Shown: positions 35,425-48,683 of the stretch, one piece after another
Numbering within the stretch: position 1 is the stretch's first letter
How the letters are laid out: each line of letters opens with the position of its first letter
DNA from: Phorcus lineatus
Lineage: Eukaryota > Mollusca > Gastropoda > Trochida > Trochidae
Reading direction: 5' to 3'
DNA length: 64,000 nt
Assembly (NCBI GenBank): GCA_921293015.1
Contig: OV121081.1
Coordinates: 44,107,877-44,171,876, forward strand
Program-made: the position numbers and the translations under genes
Notes under the pieces: generated by a model
Told to the model about the DNA's origin: nothing
Database searches by the model: none
Seen by the model: only the letters and a program-made list of their open reading frames with translations

Positions 35425-36438
35425 AAATTTTGGTGACCAAAGTCGGAACCGTGACCTTTCATTGTTTCAAGGGTTAAGTCGTGACGTAACAGACGTGTGC
35501 CATAGTAACGTCATAGACAGAAGAGAGCTCTGACGCGCTTTGCGTTAGCTCTCAGAAAACGGCGATTTCGGCGGATTAAAGCGCTGCCGGCCCGTAAAAA
35601 CGATTGAAAAGGTTAGTTGACAACTTTATCTAACTGCTACATAGCTTTTTATGTGGAATTTTCTTTTGAAAATTTATTTAATGAGCGTTTGAAATTGCTA
35701 CTTGGTCTTAACCATTGCTGCAATAGGGAAATTACCGACTTTGCGTTTCTTTAATTCAACGATGTATGTAGGCATTTTCTGACATGGCCATGTGTTTTTC
35801 AAGTCTTCTAACACAGTATTCCTTATGTTTTTGTTAATTTTGTGAATATTTTCATACTTGATATACATATTTAGGGGCAGAATTAACCCATGGCGTTATA
35901 GTACTTTTTGAGTGCTTTTTGGCCAAAGGGTATAGCTGTACTGATAGTTTCGGCTGTCCAGCTGGCACTTAGTTGCTTCATGTAATGTCTTCAAAAACGT
36001 ATTTCGGACATGTCCGACGTTTAACCTACGTTGCAATTGTATGTTAATGGGATGTAGCCATGTGGGGTATGTGTTAAACGTTGAGGCAAAAAAAATGAAT
36101 AAGTTCCTTCAGTGCTGTACACGACATTACGAGTAGTTAGGGTCGTTTCTTTTAGGTGTTCTTAGGGAATTTTGTGGCCTAAACATTTGCTAAAAGTGTG
36201 TAGATGTATATTCAAAGTAGTGGCGGCCGAATTTGGTCGTTACACACTGTATCCAAGTACAAATACACGTACTCTGGAGTTTACTCATCTGTTCACATTA
36301 CACCCTTTTTGCGGCCCCTTCCCGTTCAAACTACGGCTCAAATCCGCCGTCATGGCAATCGGAAAAGATGCGCCGTGAAATTAGCTTTCGTTTGATACCA
36401 TTTTCACATCGCTAACCCCTCTAGTTAGCGTTCTAGCT
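35425..36438 (+). repeat. Satellite unit u36, B-type
   Basis: GGGTTAAG near 47, CTCTCAGAAAA near 125, standard A8 tract, TTTC/TTAC. The change at unit 51 would replace a G-C pair by G-U in the 28-52 hairpin. Confidence 0.97.
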
Positions 36439-37451
36439 AAATTTTGGTGACCAAAGTCGGAACCGTGACCATTCATTGTTTCAAGGGTCAAGTCGTGACG
36501 TAACAGACGTGTGCCATAGTAACGTCATAGACAGAAGAGAGCTCTGACGCGCTTTGCGTTAGCTCCCAGAAAACGGCGATTTCGGCGGATTAAAGCGCTG
36601 CCGGCACGTAAAAACGATTGAAAAGGTTAGTTGACAACTTTATCTAACTGCTACATAGCTTTTTATGTGGAATTTTCTTTTGAAATTTATTTAATGAGCG
36701 TTTGAAATTGCTACTTGGTCTTAACCATTGCTGCAATAGGGAAATTACCGACTTTGCGTTTCTTTAATTCAACGATGTATGTAGGCATTTTCTGACATGG
36801 CCATGTGTTTTTCAAGTCTTCTAACACAGTATTCCTTATGTTTTTGTTAATTTTGTGAATATTTTCATACTTGATATACATATTTAGGGGCAGAATTAAC
36901 CCATGGCGTTATAGTACTTTTTGAGTGCTTTTTGGCCAAAGGGTATAGCTGTACTGATAGTTTCGGCTGTCCAGCTGGCACTTAGTTGCTTCATGTAATG
37001 TCTTCAAAAACGTATTTCGGACATGTCCGACGTTTAACCTACGTTGCAATTGTATGTTAATGGGATGTAGCCATGTGGGGTATGTGTTAAACGTTGAGGC
37101 AAAAAAAATGAATAAGTTCCTTCAGTGCTGTACACGACATTACGAGTAGTTAGGGTCGTTTCTTTTAGGTGTTCTTAGGGAATTTTGTGGCCTAAACATT
37201 TGCTAAAAGTGTGTAGATGTATATTCAAAGTAGTGGCGGCCGAATTTGGTCGTTACACACTGTATCCAAGTACAAATACACGTACTCTGGAGTTTACTCA
37301 TCTGTTCACATTACACCCTTTTTGCGGCCCCTTCCCGTTCAAACTACGGCTCAAATCCGCCGTCATGGCAATCGGAAAAGATGCGCCGTGAAATTAGCTT
37401 TCGTTTGATACCATTTTCACATCGCTAACCCCTCTAGTTAGCGTTCTAGCT
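36439..37451 (+). repeat. Satellite unit u37, B-type, 1,013 bp
   Basis: GACCATTC near 30, CCGGCACG near 163, one A lost in TGAAATTTATT near 243, TTTC/TTAC. Confidence 0.97.
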
Positions 37452-38391
37452 AAATTTTGGTGACCAAAGTCGGAACCGTGACCTTTCATTGTTTCAAGGG
37501 TCAAGTCGTGACGTAACAGACGTGTGCCATAGTAACGTCATAGACAGAAGAGAGCTCTGACGCGCTTTGCGTTAGCTCCCAGAAAACGGCGATTTCGGCG
37601 GATTAAAGCGCTGCCGGCCCCTAAAAACGATTGAAAAGGTTAGTTGACAACTTTATCTAACTGCTACATAGCTTTTTATGTGGAATTTTCTTTTGAAAAT
37701 TTATTTAATGAGCGTTTGAAATTGCTACTTGGTCTTAACCATTGCTGCAATAGGGAAATTACCGACTTTGCATTTCTTTAATTCAACGATGTATGTAGGC
37801 ATTTTTTGACATGGCCATGTGTTTTTCAAGTCTTTTAACACAGTATTCCTTATGTTTTTGTTAATTTTGTGAATATTTTCGTTCCTGATATACATATTTG
37901 GGGGCAGAATTAACCCATGGCGTTATAGTACTTTTTGAGTGCTTTTTGGCCAAAGGGTATAGCTGTACTGATAGTTTCGGCTGTCCAGCTGACACTTAGT
38001 TGCTTCATGTAATGTCTTCAAAAACGTATTTCGGACATGTCCGACGTTTAACCTACGTTGCAATTGTATGTTAATGGGATGTAGCCATGTGGGGTATGTG
38101 TTAAACGTTGAAACGAAGAAATTGAATAAGTTAATTCCTTCAGTGCTGTACACGACATTACGAGTAGTTAGGGTCGCTTCTTTTAGGTGTTCTTAGGGAA
38201 TTTTGTGGCCTAAACATTTGCTAAAAGTGTGTAGATGTATATTCAAAGTAGTGGCGGCCGAATTTGGTCGTTACACACTGTATCCAAGTACAAGTACACG
38301 TACTCTGGAGTTTACAAAAGATGCGCCGTGAAATTAGCTTTCGTTTGATACCATTTTCACATCGCTAACCCCTCTAGTTAGCGTTCTAGCT
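37452..38391 (+). repeat. Satellite unit u38, diverged, 940 bp (78-bp deletion)
   Basis: Left half matches u34 (CCCCTAAA, TCTTTTAAC, TTCGTTCCTG), right half matches u35 (CAAGTACACG and the same 78-bp junction), with CTTC at 722. It reads as a u34/u35-like chimera. Confidence 0.97.
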
Positions 38392-39405
38392 AAATTTTGG
38401 TGACCAAAGTCGGAACCGTGACCTTTCATTGTTTCAAGGGTCAAGTCGTGACGTAACAGACGTGTGCCATAGTAACGTCATAGACAGAAGAGAGCTCTGA
38501 CGCGCTTTGCGTTAGCTCTCAGAAAACGGCGATTTCGGCGGATTAAAGCGCTGCCGGCCCGTAAAAACGATTGAAAAGGTTAGTTGACAACTTTATCTAA
38601 CTGCTACATAGCTTTTTATGTGGAATTTTCTTTTGAAAATTTATTTAATGAGCGTTTGAAATTGCTACTTGGTCTTAACCATTGCTGCAATAGGGAAATT
38701 ACCGACTTTGCGTTTCTTTAATTCAACGATGTATGTAGGCATTTTCTGACATGGCCATGTGTTTTTCAAGTCTTCTAACACAGTATTCCTTATGTTTTTG
38801 TTAATTTTGTGAATATTTTCATACTTGATATACATATTTAGGGGCAGAATTAACCCATGGCGTTATAGTACTTTTTGAGTGCTTTTTGGCCAAAGGGTAT
38901 AGCTGTACTGATAGTTTCGGCTGTCCAGCTGGCACTTAGTTGCTTCATGTAATGTCTTCAAAAACGTATTTCGGACATGTCCGACGTTTAACCTACGTTG
39001 CAATTGTATGTTAATGGGATGTAGCCATGTGGGGTATGTGTTAAACGTTGAGGTAAAAAAAATGAATACGTTCCTTCAGTGCTGTACACGACATTACGAG
39101 TAGTTAGGGTCGTTTCTTTTAGGTGTTCTTAGGGAATTTTGTGGCCTAAACATTTGCTAAAAGTGTGTAGATGTATATTCAAAGTAGTGGCGGCCGAATT
39201 TGGTCGTTACACACTGTATCCAAGTACAAATACACGTACTCTGGAGTTTACTCATCTGTTCACATTACACCCTTTTTGCGGCCCCTTCCCGTTCAAACTA
39301 CGGCTCAAATCCGCCGTCATGGCAATCGGAAAAGATGCGCCGTGAAATTAGCTTTCGTTTGATACCATTTTCACATCGCTAACCCCTCTAGTTAGCGTTC
39401 TAGCT
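38392..39405 (+). repeat. Satellite unit u39, B-type
   Basis: CTCTCAGAAAA near 125, GAGGTAAAAAAAATG near 659 and GAATACG near 673, TTTC/TTAC. Confidence 0.97.
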
Positions 39406-40345
39406 AAATTTTGGTGACCAAAGTCGGAACCGTGACCTTTCATTGTTTCAAGGGTCAAGTCGTGACGTAACAGACGTGTGCCATAGTAACGTCATAGACA
39501 GAAGAGAGCTCTGACGCGCTTTGCGTTAGCTCCCAGAAAACGGCGATTTCGGCGGATTAAAGCGCTGCCGGCCCCTAAAAACGATTGAAAAGGTTAGTTG
39601 ACAACTTTATCTAACTGCTACATAGCTTTTTATGTGGAATTTTCTTTTGAAAATTTATTTAATGAGCGTTTGAAATTGCTACTTGGTCTTAACCATTGCT
39701 GCAATAGGGAAATTACCGACTTTGCATTTCTTTAATTCAACGATGTATGTAGGCATTTTTTGACATGGCCATGTGTTTTTCAAGTCTTTTAACACAGTAT
39801 TCCTTATGTTTTTGTTAATTTTGTGAATATTTTCGTTCCTGATATACATATTTGGGGGCAGAATTAACCCATGGCGTTATAGTACTTTTTGAGTGCTTTT
39901 TGGCCAAAGGGTATAGCTGTACTGATAGTTTCGGCTGTCCAGCTGACACTTAGTTGCTTCATGTAATGTCTTCAAAAACGTATTTCGGACATGTCCGACG
40001 TTTAACCTACGTTGCAATTGTATGTTAATGGGATGTAGCCATGTGGGGTATGTGTTAAACGTTGAAACGAAGAAATTGAATAAGTTAATTCCTTCAGTGC
40101 TGTACACGACATTACGAGTAGTTAGGGTCGCTTCTTTTAGGTGTTCTTAGGGAATTTTGTGGCCTAAACATTTGCTAAAAGTGTGTAGATGTATATTCAA
40201 AGTAGTGGCGGCCGAATTTGGTCGTTACACACTGTATCCAAGTACAAGTACACGTACTCTGGAGTTTACAAAAGATGCGCCGTGAAATTAGCTTTCGTTT
40301 GATACCATTTTCACATCGCTAACCCCTCTAGTTAGCGTTCTAGCT
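39406..40345 (+). repeat. Satellite unit u40, diverged, 940 bp, copy of u38
   Basis: All u38 diagnostic states and the same 78-bp deletion junction. No difference from u38 noticed on reading. Confidence 0.97.
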
Positions 40346-41359
40346 AAATTTTGGTGACCAAAGTCGGAACCGTGACCTTTCATTGTTTCAAGGGTCAAGT
40401 CGTGACGTAACAGACGTGTGCCATAGTAACGTCATAGACAGAAGAGAGCTCTGACGCGCTTTGCGTTAGCTCTCAGAAAACGGCGATTTCGGCGGATTAA
40501 AGCGCTGCCGGCCCGTAAAAACGATTGAAAAGGTTAGTTGACAACTTTATCTAACTGCTACATAGCTTTTTATGTGGAATTTTCTTTTGAAAATTTATTT
40601 AATGAGCGTTTGAAATTGCTACTTGGTCTTAACCATTGCTGCAATAGGGAAATTACCGACTTTGCGTTTCTTTAATTCAACGATGTATGTAGGCATTTTC
40701 TGACATGGCCATGTGTTTTTCAAGTCTTCTAACACAGTATTCCTTATGTTTTTGTTAATTTTGTGAATATTTTCATACTTGATATACATATTTAGGGGCA
40801 GAATTAACCCATGGCGTTATAGTACTTTTTGAGTGCTTTTTGGCCAAAGGGTATAGCTGTACTGATAGTTTCGGCTGTCCAGCTGGCACTTAGTTGCTTC
40901 ATGTAATGTCTTCAAAAACGTATTTCGGACATGTCCGACGTTTAACCTACGTTGCAATTGTATGTTAATGGGATGTAGCCATGTGGGGTATGTGTTAAAC
41001 GTTGAGGTAAAAAAAATGAATACGTTCCTTCAGTGCTGTACACGACATTACGAGTAGTTAGGGTCGTTTCTTTTAGGTGTTCTTAGGGAATTTTGTGGCC
41101 TAAACATTTGCTAAAAGTGTGTAGATGTATATTCAAAGTAGTGGCGGCCGAATTTGGTCGTTACACACTGTATCCAAGTACAAATACACGTACTCTGGAG
41201 TTTACTCATCTGTTCACATTACACCCTTTTTGCGGCCCCTTCCCGTTCAAACTACGGCTCAAATCCGCCGTCATGGCAATCGGAAAAGATGCGCCGTGAA
41301 ATTAGCTTTCGTTTGATACCATTTTCACATCGCTAACCCCTCTAGTTAGCGTTCTAGCT
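40346..41359 (+). repeat. Satellite unit u41, B-type, copy of u39
   Basis: CTCTCAGAAAA, GAGGTAAAAAAAATG and GAATACG as in u39. No difference noticed on reading. Confidence 0.97.
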
Positions 41360-42374
41360 AAATTTTGGTGACCAAAGTCGGAACCGTGACCTTTCATTGT
41401 TTCAAGGGTCAAGTCGTGACGTAACAGACGTGTGCCATAGTAACGTCATAGACAGAAGAGAGCTCTGACGCGCTTTGCGTTAGCTCCCAGAAAACGGCGA
41501 TTTCGGCGGATTAAAGCGCTGCCGGCCCGTAAAAACGATTGAAAAGGTTAGTTGACAACTTTATCTAACTGCTACATAGCTTTTTATGTGGAATTTTCTT
41601 TTGAAAATTTATTTAATGAGCGTTTGAAATTGCTACTTGGTCTTAACCATTGCTGCAATAGGGAAATTACCGACTTTGCGTTTCTTTAATTCAACGATGT
41701 ATGTAGGCATTTTCTGACATGGCCATGTGTTTTTCAAGTCTTCTAACACAGTATTCCTTATGTTTTTGTTAATTTTGTGAAAATTTTCATACTTGATATA
41801 CATATTTAGGGGCAGAATTAACCCATGGCGTTATAGTACTTTTTGAGTGCTTTTTGGCCAAAGGGTATAGCTGTACTGATAGTTTCGGCTGTCCAGCTGG
41901 CACTTAGTTGCTTCATGTAATGTCTTCAAAAACGTATTTCGGACATGTCCGACGTTTAACCTACGTTGCAATTGTATGTTAATGGGATGTAGCCATGTGG
42001 GGTATGTGTTAAACGTTGAGGCAAAAAAAATGAATAAGTTCCTTCAGTGCTGTACACGACATTACGAGTAGTTACGGGTCGTTTCTTTTAGGTGTTCTTA
42101 GGGAATTTTGTGGCCTAAACATTTGCTAAAAGTGTGTAGATGTATATTCAAAGTAGTGGCGGCCGAATTTGGTCGTTACACACTGTATCCAAGTACAAAT
42201 ACACGTACTCTGGAGTTTACTCATCTGTTCACATTACACCCTTTTTGCGGCCCCTTCCCGTTCAAACTACGGCTCAAATCCGCCGTCATGGCAATCGGAA
42301 AAGATGCGCCGTGAAATTAGCTTTCGTTTGATACCATTTTCACATCGCTAACCCCTCTAGTTAGCGTTCTAGCT
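41360..42374 (+). repeat. Satellite unit u42, B-type, 1,015 bp
   Basis: GTGAAAATTTTC near 418 and a 1-bp insertion GTTACGGGTCG near 711; TTTC/TTAC. Confidence 0.97.
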
Positions 42375-43388
42375 AAATTTTGGTGACCAAAGTCGGAACC
42401 GTGACCTTTCATTGTTTCAAGGGTCAAGTCGTGACGTAACAGACGTGTGCCATAGTAACGTCATAGACAGAAGAGAGTTCTGACGCGCTTTGCGTTAGCT
42501 CCCAGAAAACGGCGATTTCGGCGGATTAAAGCGCTGCCGGCCCGTAAAAACGATTGAAAAGGTTAGTTGACAACTTTATCTAACTGCTACATAGCTTTTT
42601 ATGTGGAATTTTCTTTTGAAAATTTATTTAATGAGCGTTTGAAATTGCTACTTGGTCTTAACCATTGCTGCAATAGGGAAATTACCGACTTTGCGTTTCT
42701 TTAATTCAACGATGTATGTAGGCATTTTCTGACATGGCCATGTGTTTTTCAAGTCTTCTAACACAGTATTCCTTATGTTTTTGTTAATTTTGTGAATATT
42801 TTCATACTTGATATACATATTTAGGGGCAGAATTAACCCATGGCGTTATAGTACTTTTTGAGTGCTTTTTGGCCAAAGGGTATAGCTGTACTGATAGTTT
42901 CGGCTGTCCAGCTGGCACTTAGTTGCTTCATGTAATGTCTTCAAAAACGTATTTCGGACATGTCCGACGTTTAACCTACGTTGCAATTGTATGTTAATGG
43001 GATGTAGCCATGTGGGGTATGTGTTAAACGTTGAGGCAAAAAAAATGAATAAGTTCCTTCAGTGCTGTACACGACATTACGAGTAGTTAGGGTCGTTTCT
43101 TTTAGGTGTTCTTAGGGAATTTTGTGGCCTAAACATTTGCTAAAAGTGTGTAGATGTATATTCAAAGTAGTGGCGGCCGAATTTGGTCGTTACACACTGT
43201 ATCCAAGTACAAATACACGTACTCTGGAGTTTACTCATCTGTTCACATTACACCCTTTTTGCGGCCCCTTCCCGTTCAAACTACGGCTCAAATCCGCCGT
43301 CATGGCAATCGGAAAAGATGCGCCGTGAAATTAGCTTTCGTTTGATACCATTTTCACATCGCTAACCCCTCTAGTTAGCGTTCTAGCT
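42375..43388 (+). repeat. Satellite unit u43, B-type
   Basis: GAGTTCTGAC near 101 (shared with u44), otherwise consensus B-type. Confidence 0.97.
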
Positions 43389-44402
43389 AAAGTTTGGTGA
43401 CCAAAGTCGGAACCGTGACCTTTCATTGTTTCAAGGGTCAAGTCGTGACGTAACAGACGTGTGCCATAGTAACGTCATAGACAGAAGAGAGTTCTGACGC
43501 GCTTTGCGTTAGCTCCCAGAAAACGGCGATTTCGGCGGATTAAAGCGCTGCCGGCCCGTAAAAACGATTGAAAAGGTTAGTTGACAACTTTATCTAACTG
43601 CTACATAGCTTTTTATGTGGAATTTTCTTTTGAAAATTTATTTAATGAGCGTTTGAAATTGCTACTTGGTCTTAACCATTGCTGCAATAGGGAAATTACC
43701 GACTTTGCGTTTCTTTAATTCAACGATGTATGTAGGCATTTTCTGACATGGCCATGTGTTTTTCAAGTCTTCTAACACAGTATTCCTTATGTTTTTGTTA
43801 ATTTTGTGAATATTTTCATACTTGATATACATATTTAGGGGCAGAATTAACCCATGGCGTTATAGTACTTTTTGAGTGCTTTTTGGCCAAAGGGTATAGC
43901 TGTACTGATAGTTTCGGCTGTCCAGCTGGCACTTAGTTGCTTCATGTAATGTCTTCAAAAACGTATTTCGGACATGTCCGACGTTTAACCTACGTTGCAA
44001 TTGTATGTTAATGGGATGTAGCCATGTGGGGTATGTGTTAAACGTTGAGGCAAAAAAAATGAATAAGTTCCTTCAGTGCTGTACACGACATTACGAGTAG
44101 TTAGGGTCGCTACTTTTAGGTGTTCTTAGGGAATTTTGTGGCCTAAACATTTGCTAAAAGTGTGTAGATGTATATTCAAAGTAGTGGCGGCAAAATTTGG
44201 TCGCAACACACTGTATCCAAGTACAAATACACGTACTCTGGAGTTTACTCATCTGTTCACATTACACCCTTTTTGCGGCCCCTTCCCGTTCAAACTACGG
44301 CTCAAAACCGCCGTCATGGCAATCGGAAAAGATGCGCCGTGAAATTAGCTTTCGTTTGATACCATTTTCACATCGCTAACCCCTCTAGTTAGCGTTCTAG
44401 CT
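43389..44402 (+). repeat. Satellite unit u44, A-type right half
   Basis: AAAGTTTGG at unit 1 (disrupts the Sm-like motif), GAGTTCTGAC, CTAC at 722, GCGGCAAAATTTGG near 799 (shared with u50 and u52), CAAC at 816, CAAAACCGCC near 915. Confidence 0.97.
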
Positions 44403-45112
44403 AAATTTTGGTGACCAAAGTCGGAACCATGACCTTTCATTGTTTCAAGGGTCAAGTCGTGACGTAACAGACGTGTGCCATAGTAACGTCATAGACAGAA
44501 GAGAGCTCTGACGCGCTTTGCGTTAGCTCTTAGAAAACGGCGATTTCGGCGGATTAAAGCGCTGCCGGCCCCTAAAAACGATTGAAAAGGTTAGTTGACA
44601 ACTTTATCTAACTGCTACATTGCTTTTTATGTGGAATTTTCTTTTGAAAATTTATTTAATGAGCGTTTGAAATTGCTACTTGGTCTTAACCATTGCTGCA
44701 ATAGGGAAATTACCGACTTTGCGTTTCTTTAATTCAACGATGTATGTAGGCATTTTCTGACATGGCCATTTGTTTTTCAAGTCTTCTAACACAGTATTCC
44801 TTATGTTTTTGTTAATTTTGTGAATATTTTCGTACTTGATATACATATTTGATGGCAGAATTAACCCATGGCGTTATAGTACTTTTTGAGTGCTTTTTGG
44901 CCAAAGGGTATAGCTGTACTGATAGTTTCGGCTGTCCAGCTGGCACTTAGTTGCTTCATGTAATGTCTTTAAAAACGTATTTCGGACATGTCCGACGTTT
45001 AACCTACGTTGCAATTGTATGTTAATGGGCAATCATTAAAGATGCGCCGTGAAATTAGCTTTCGTTTGATACCATTTTCACATCGCTAACCCCTCTAGTT
45101 AGCGTTCTAGCT
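44403..45112 (+). repeat. Satellite unit u45, truncated to 710 bp
   Basis: ACCATGACC near 24, CTCTTAG, CCCCTAAA, ACATTGC, CCATTTG, TTTGATGGC, TCTTTAAA. A 304-bp deletion joins TAATGGG (unit 627) to CAATCATTAAAG (unit 932) at 45029/45030, with 2-bp GG microhomology. Confidence 0.96.
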
Positions 45113-45637
45113 AAATTTTGGTGACCAAAGTCGGAACCATACATATTTGATGGCAGAATTAACCCATGGCGTTATAGTACTTTTTGAGTGCTTTTTGGCC
45201 AAAGGGACATGTCCGACGTTTAACCTACGTTGCAATTGTATGTTAATGGGATGTAGCCATGTGGGGTATGTGTTAAACGTTGAGGCAAAACAAATGAATA
45301 AGTTCCTTCAGTGCTGTATACGACATTACGAGTAGTTAGGGTCGTTTCTTTTAGGTGTTCTTAGGGAATTTTGTGGCCTAAACATTTGCTAAAAGTGTGT
45401 AGATGTATATTCAAAGTAGTGGCGGCCGAATTTGGTCGTTACACACTGTATCCAAGTACAAATACACGTACTCTGGAGTTTACTCATCTGTTCACATTAC
45501 ACCCTTTTTGCGGCCCCTTTCCGTTCAAACTACGGCTCAAATCCGCCGTCATGGCAATCATTAAAGATGCGCCGTGAAATTAGCTTTCGTTTGATACCAT
45601 TTTCACATCGCTAACCCCTCTAGTTAGCGTTCTAGCT
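45113..45637 (+). repeat. Satellite unit u46, truncated to 525 bp by two deletions
   Basis: Deletion of units 29-440 (412 bp) joins AACCAT to ACATATTTG; deletion of units 507-583 (77 bp) joins CAAAGGG to ACATGTCC. Each junction has 2-bp microhomology (AT, GG). Also CAAAACAAATG in the A-tract, TGTATACG, TTTC/TTAC and ATCATTAAAG. Confidence 0.96.
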
Positions 45638-46651
45638 AAATTTTGGTGACCAAAGTCGGAACCATGACCTTTCATTGTTTCAAGGGTCAAGTCGTGACGT
45701 AACAGACGTGTGCCATAGTAACGTCATAGACAGAAGAGAGCTCTGACGCGCTTTGCGTTAGCTCTTAGAAAACGGCGATTTCGGCGGATTAAAGCGCTGC
45801 CGGCCCCTAAAAACGATTGAAAAGGTTAGTTGACAACTTTATCTAACTGCTACATAGCTTTTTATGTGGAATTTTCTTTTGAAAATTTATTTAATGAGCG
45901 TTTGAAATTGCTACTTGGTCTTAACCATTGCTGCAATAGGGAAATTACCGACTTTGCGTTTCTTTAATTCAACGATGTATGTAGGCATTTTCTGACATGG
46001 CCATGTGTTTTTCAAGTCTTCTAACACAGTATTCCTTATGTTTTTGTTAATTTTGTGAATATTTTCGTACTTGATATACATATTTAGGGGAAGAATTAAC
46101 CCATGGCGTTATAGTACTTTTTGAGTGCTTTTTGGCCAAAGGGTATAGCTGTACTGATAGTTTCGGCTGTCCAGCTGGCACTTAGTTGCTTCATGTAATG
46201 TCTTTAAAAACGTCTTTCGGACATGTCCGACGTTTAACCTACGTTGCAATTGTATGTTAATGGGATGTAGCCATGTGGGGTATGTGTTAAACGTTGAGGC
46301 AAAACAAATGAATAAGTTCCTTCAGTGCTGTATACGACATTACGAGTAGTTAGGGTCGTTTCTTTTAGGTGTTCTTAGGGAATTTTGTGGCCTAAACATT
46401 TGCTAAAAGTGTGTAGATGTATATTCAAAGTAGTGGCGGCCGAATTTGGTCGTTACACACTGTATCCAAGTACAAATACACGTACTCTGGAGTTTACTCA
46501 TCTGTTCACATTACACCCTTTTTGCGGCCCCTTCCCGTTCAAACTACGGCTCAAATCCGCCGTCATGGCAATCGGAAAAGATGCGCCGTGAAATTAGCTT
46601 TCGTTTGATACCATTTTCACATCGCTAACCCCTCTAGTTAGCGTTCTAGCT
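45638..46651 (+). repeat. Satellite unit u47, B-type
   Basis: ACCATGACC, CTCTTAG, CCCCTAAA, TTCGTAC, private AGGGGAAGAA near 449 and ACGTCTTTCGG near 573, TCTTTAAA, CAAAACAAATG, TGTATACG, TTTC/TTAC. Confidence 0.97.
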
Positions 46652-47665
46652 AAATTTTGGTGACCAAAGTCGGAACCGTGACCTTTCATTGTTTCAAGGG
46701 TCAAGTCGTGACGTAACAGACGTGTGCCATAGTAACGTCATAGACAGAAGAGAGCTCTGACGCGCTTTGCGTTAGCTCCCAGAAAACGGCGATTTCGGCG
46801 GATTAAAGCGCTGCCGGCCCGTAAAAACGATTGAAAAGGTTAGTTGACAACTTTATCTAACTGCTACATAGCTTTTTATGTGGAATTTTCTTTTGAAAAT
46901 TTATTTAATGAGCGTTTGAAATTGCTACTTGGTCTTAACCATTGCTGCAATAGGGAAATTACCGACTTTGCGTTTCTTTAATTCAACGATGTATGTAGGC
47001 ATTTTCTGACATGGCCATGTGTTTTTCAAGTCTTCTAACACAGTATTCCTTATGTTTTTGTTAATTTTGTGAATATTTTCGTACTTGATATACATATTTA
47101 GGGGCAGAATTAACCCATGGCGTTATAGTACTTTTTGAGTGCTTTTTGGCCAAAGGGTATAGCTGTACTGATAGTTTCGGCTGTCCAGCTGGCACTTAGT
47201 TGCTTCATGTAATGTCTTTAAAAACGTATTTCGGACATGTCCGACGTTTAACCTACGTTGCAATTGTATGTTAATGGGATGTAGCCATGTGGGGTATGTG
47301 TTAAACGTTGAGGCAAAACAAATGAATAAGTTCCTTCAGTGCTGTATACGACATTACGAGTAGTTAGGGTCGTTTCTTTTAGGTGTTCTTAGGGAATTTT
47401 GTGGCCTAAACATTTGCTAAAAGTGTGTAGATGTATATTCAAAGTAGTGGCGGCCGAATTTGGTCGTTACACACTGTATCCAAGTACAAATACACGTACT
47501 CTGGAGTTTACTCATCTGTTCACATTACACCCTTTTTGCGGCCCCTTCCCGTTCAAACTACGGCTCAAATCCGCCGTCATGGCAATCGGAAAAGATGCGC
47601 CGTGAAATTAGCTTTCGTTTGATACCATTTTCACATCGCTAACCCCTCTAGTTAGCGTTCTAGCT
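46652..47665 (+). repeat. Satellite unit u48, B-type
   Basis: Consensus left end (ACCGTG, CTCCCAG, CCCGTAAA), TTCGTAC, TCTTTAAA, CAAAACAAATG, TGTATACG, TTTC/TTAC. Confidence 0.97.
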
Positions 47666-48683
47666 AAATTTTGGTGACCAAAGTCGGAACCGTGACCTTT
47701 CATTGTTTCAAGGGTCAAGTCGTGACGTAACAGACGTGTGCCATAGTAACGTCATAGACAGAAGAGAGCTCTGACGCGCTTTGCGTTAGCTCCCAGAAAA
47801 CGGCGATTTCGGCGGATTAAAGCGCTGCCGGCCCGTAAAAACGATTGAAAAGGTTAGTTGACAACTTTATCTAACTGCTACATAGCTTTTTATGTGGAAT
47901 TTTCTTTTGAAAATTTATTTAATGAGCGTTTGAAATTGCTACTTGGTCTTAACCATTGCTGCAATAGGGAAATTACCGACTTTGCGTTTCTTTAATTCAA
48001 CGATGTATGTAGGCATTTTCTGACATGGCCATTTGTTTTTCAAGTCTTCTAACACAGTATTCCTTATGTTTTTGTTAATTTTGTGAATATTTTCGTACTT
48101 GATATACATATTTGAGGGCAGAATTAACCCATGGCGTTATAGTACTTTTTGAGTGCTTTTTGGCCAAAGGGTATAGCTGTACTGATAGTTTCGGCTGTCC
48201 AGCTGGCACTTAGTTGCTTCATGTAATGTCTTTAAAAACGTATTTCGGACATGTCCGACGTTTAACCTACGTTGCAATTGTATGTTAATGGGATGTAGCC
48301 ATGTGGGGTATGTGTTAAACGTTGAGGCAAAAAAAATGAATAAGTTAATTCCTTCAATGCTGTACACGACATTACGAGTAGTTAGGGTCGTTTCTTTTAG
48401 GTGTTCTTAGGGAATTTTGTGGCCTAAACATTTGCTAAAAGTGTGTAGATGTATATTCAAAGTAGTGGAGGCCGAATTTGGTCGTTACACACTGTATCCA
48501 AGTACAAGTACACGTACACTGGAGTTTACTCATCTGTTCACATTACACCCTTTTTGCGGCCCCTTCCCGTTCAAACTACGGCTCAAATCCGCCGTCATGG
48601 CAATCATTAAAGATGCGCCGTGAAATTAGCTTTCGTTTGATACCATTTTCACATCGCTAACCCCTCTAGTTAGCGTTCTAGCT
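47666..48683 (+). repeat. Satellite unit u49, B-type, 1,018 bp (+4)
   Basis: CCATTTG, TTTGAGGGC, TCTTTAAA, A8 tract, +4 GTTAATTCC near 679, TTCAATGC, GTGGAGGCC near 796, ACGTACACTGG near 843, ATCATTAAAG at 934. Confidence 0.97.

Larger units (their letters stand above)
37452..41359 (+). repeat. Dimeric higher-order repeat, 2 x 1,954 bp
   Basis: u38+u39 (940 + 1,014 bp) is followed directly by u40+u41 of the same composition. I saw no difference between the two dimers. A related dimer u35+u36 (34485-36438, also 1,954 bp) lies upstream, separated by the single unit u37. Confidence 0.9.
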
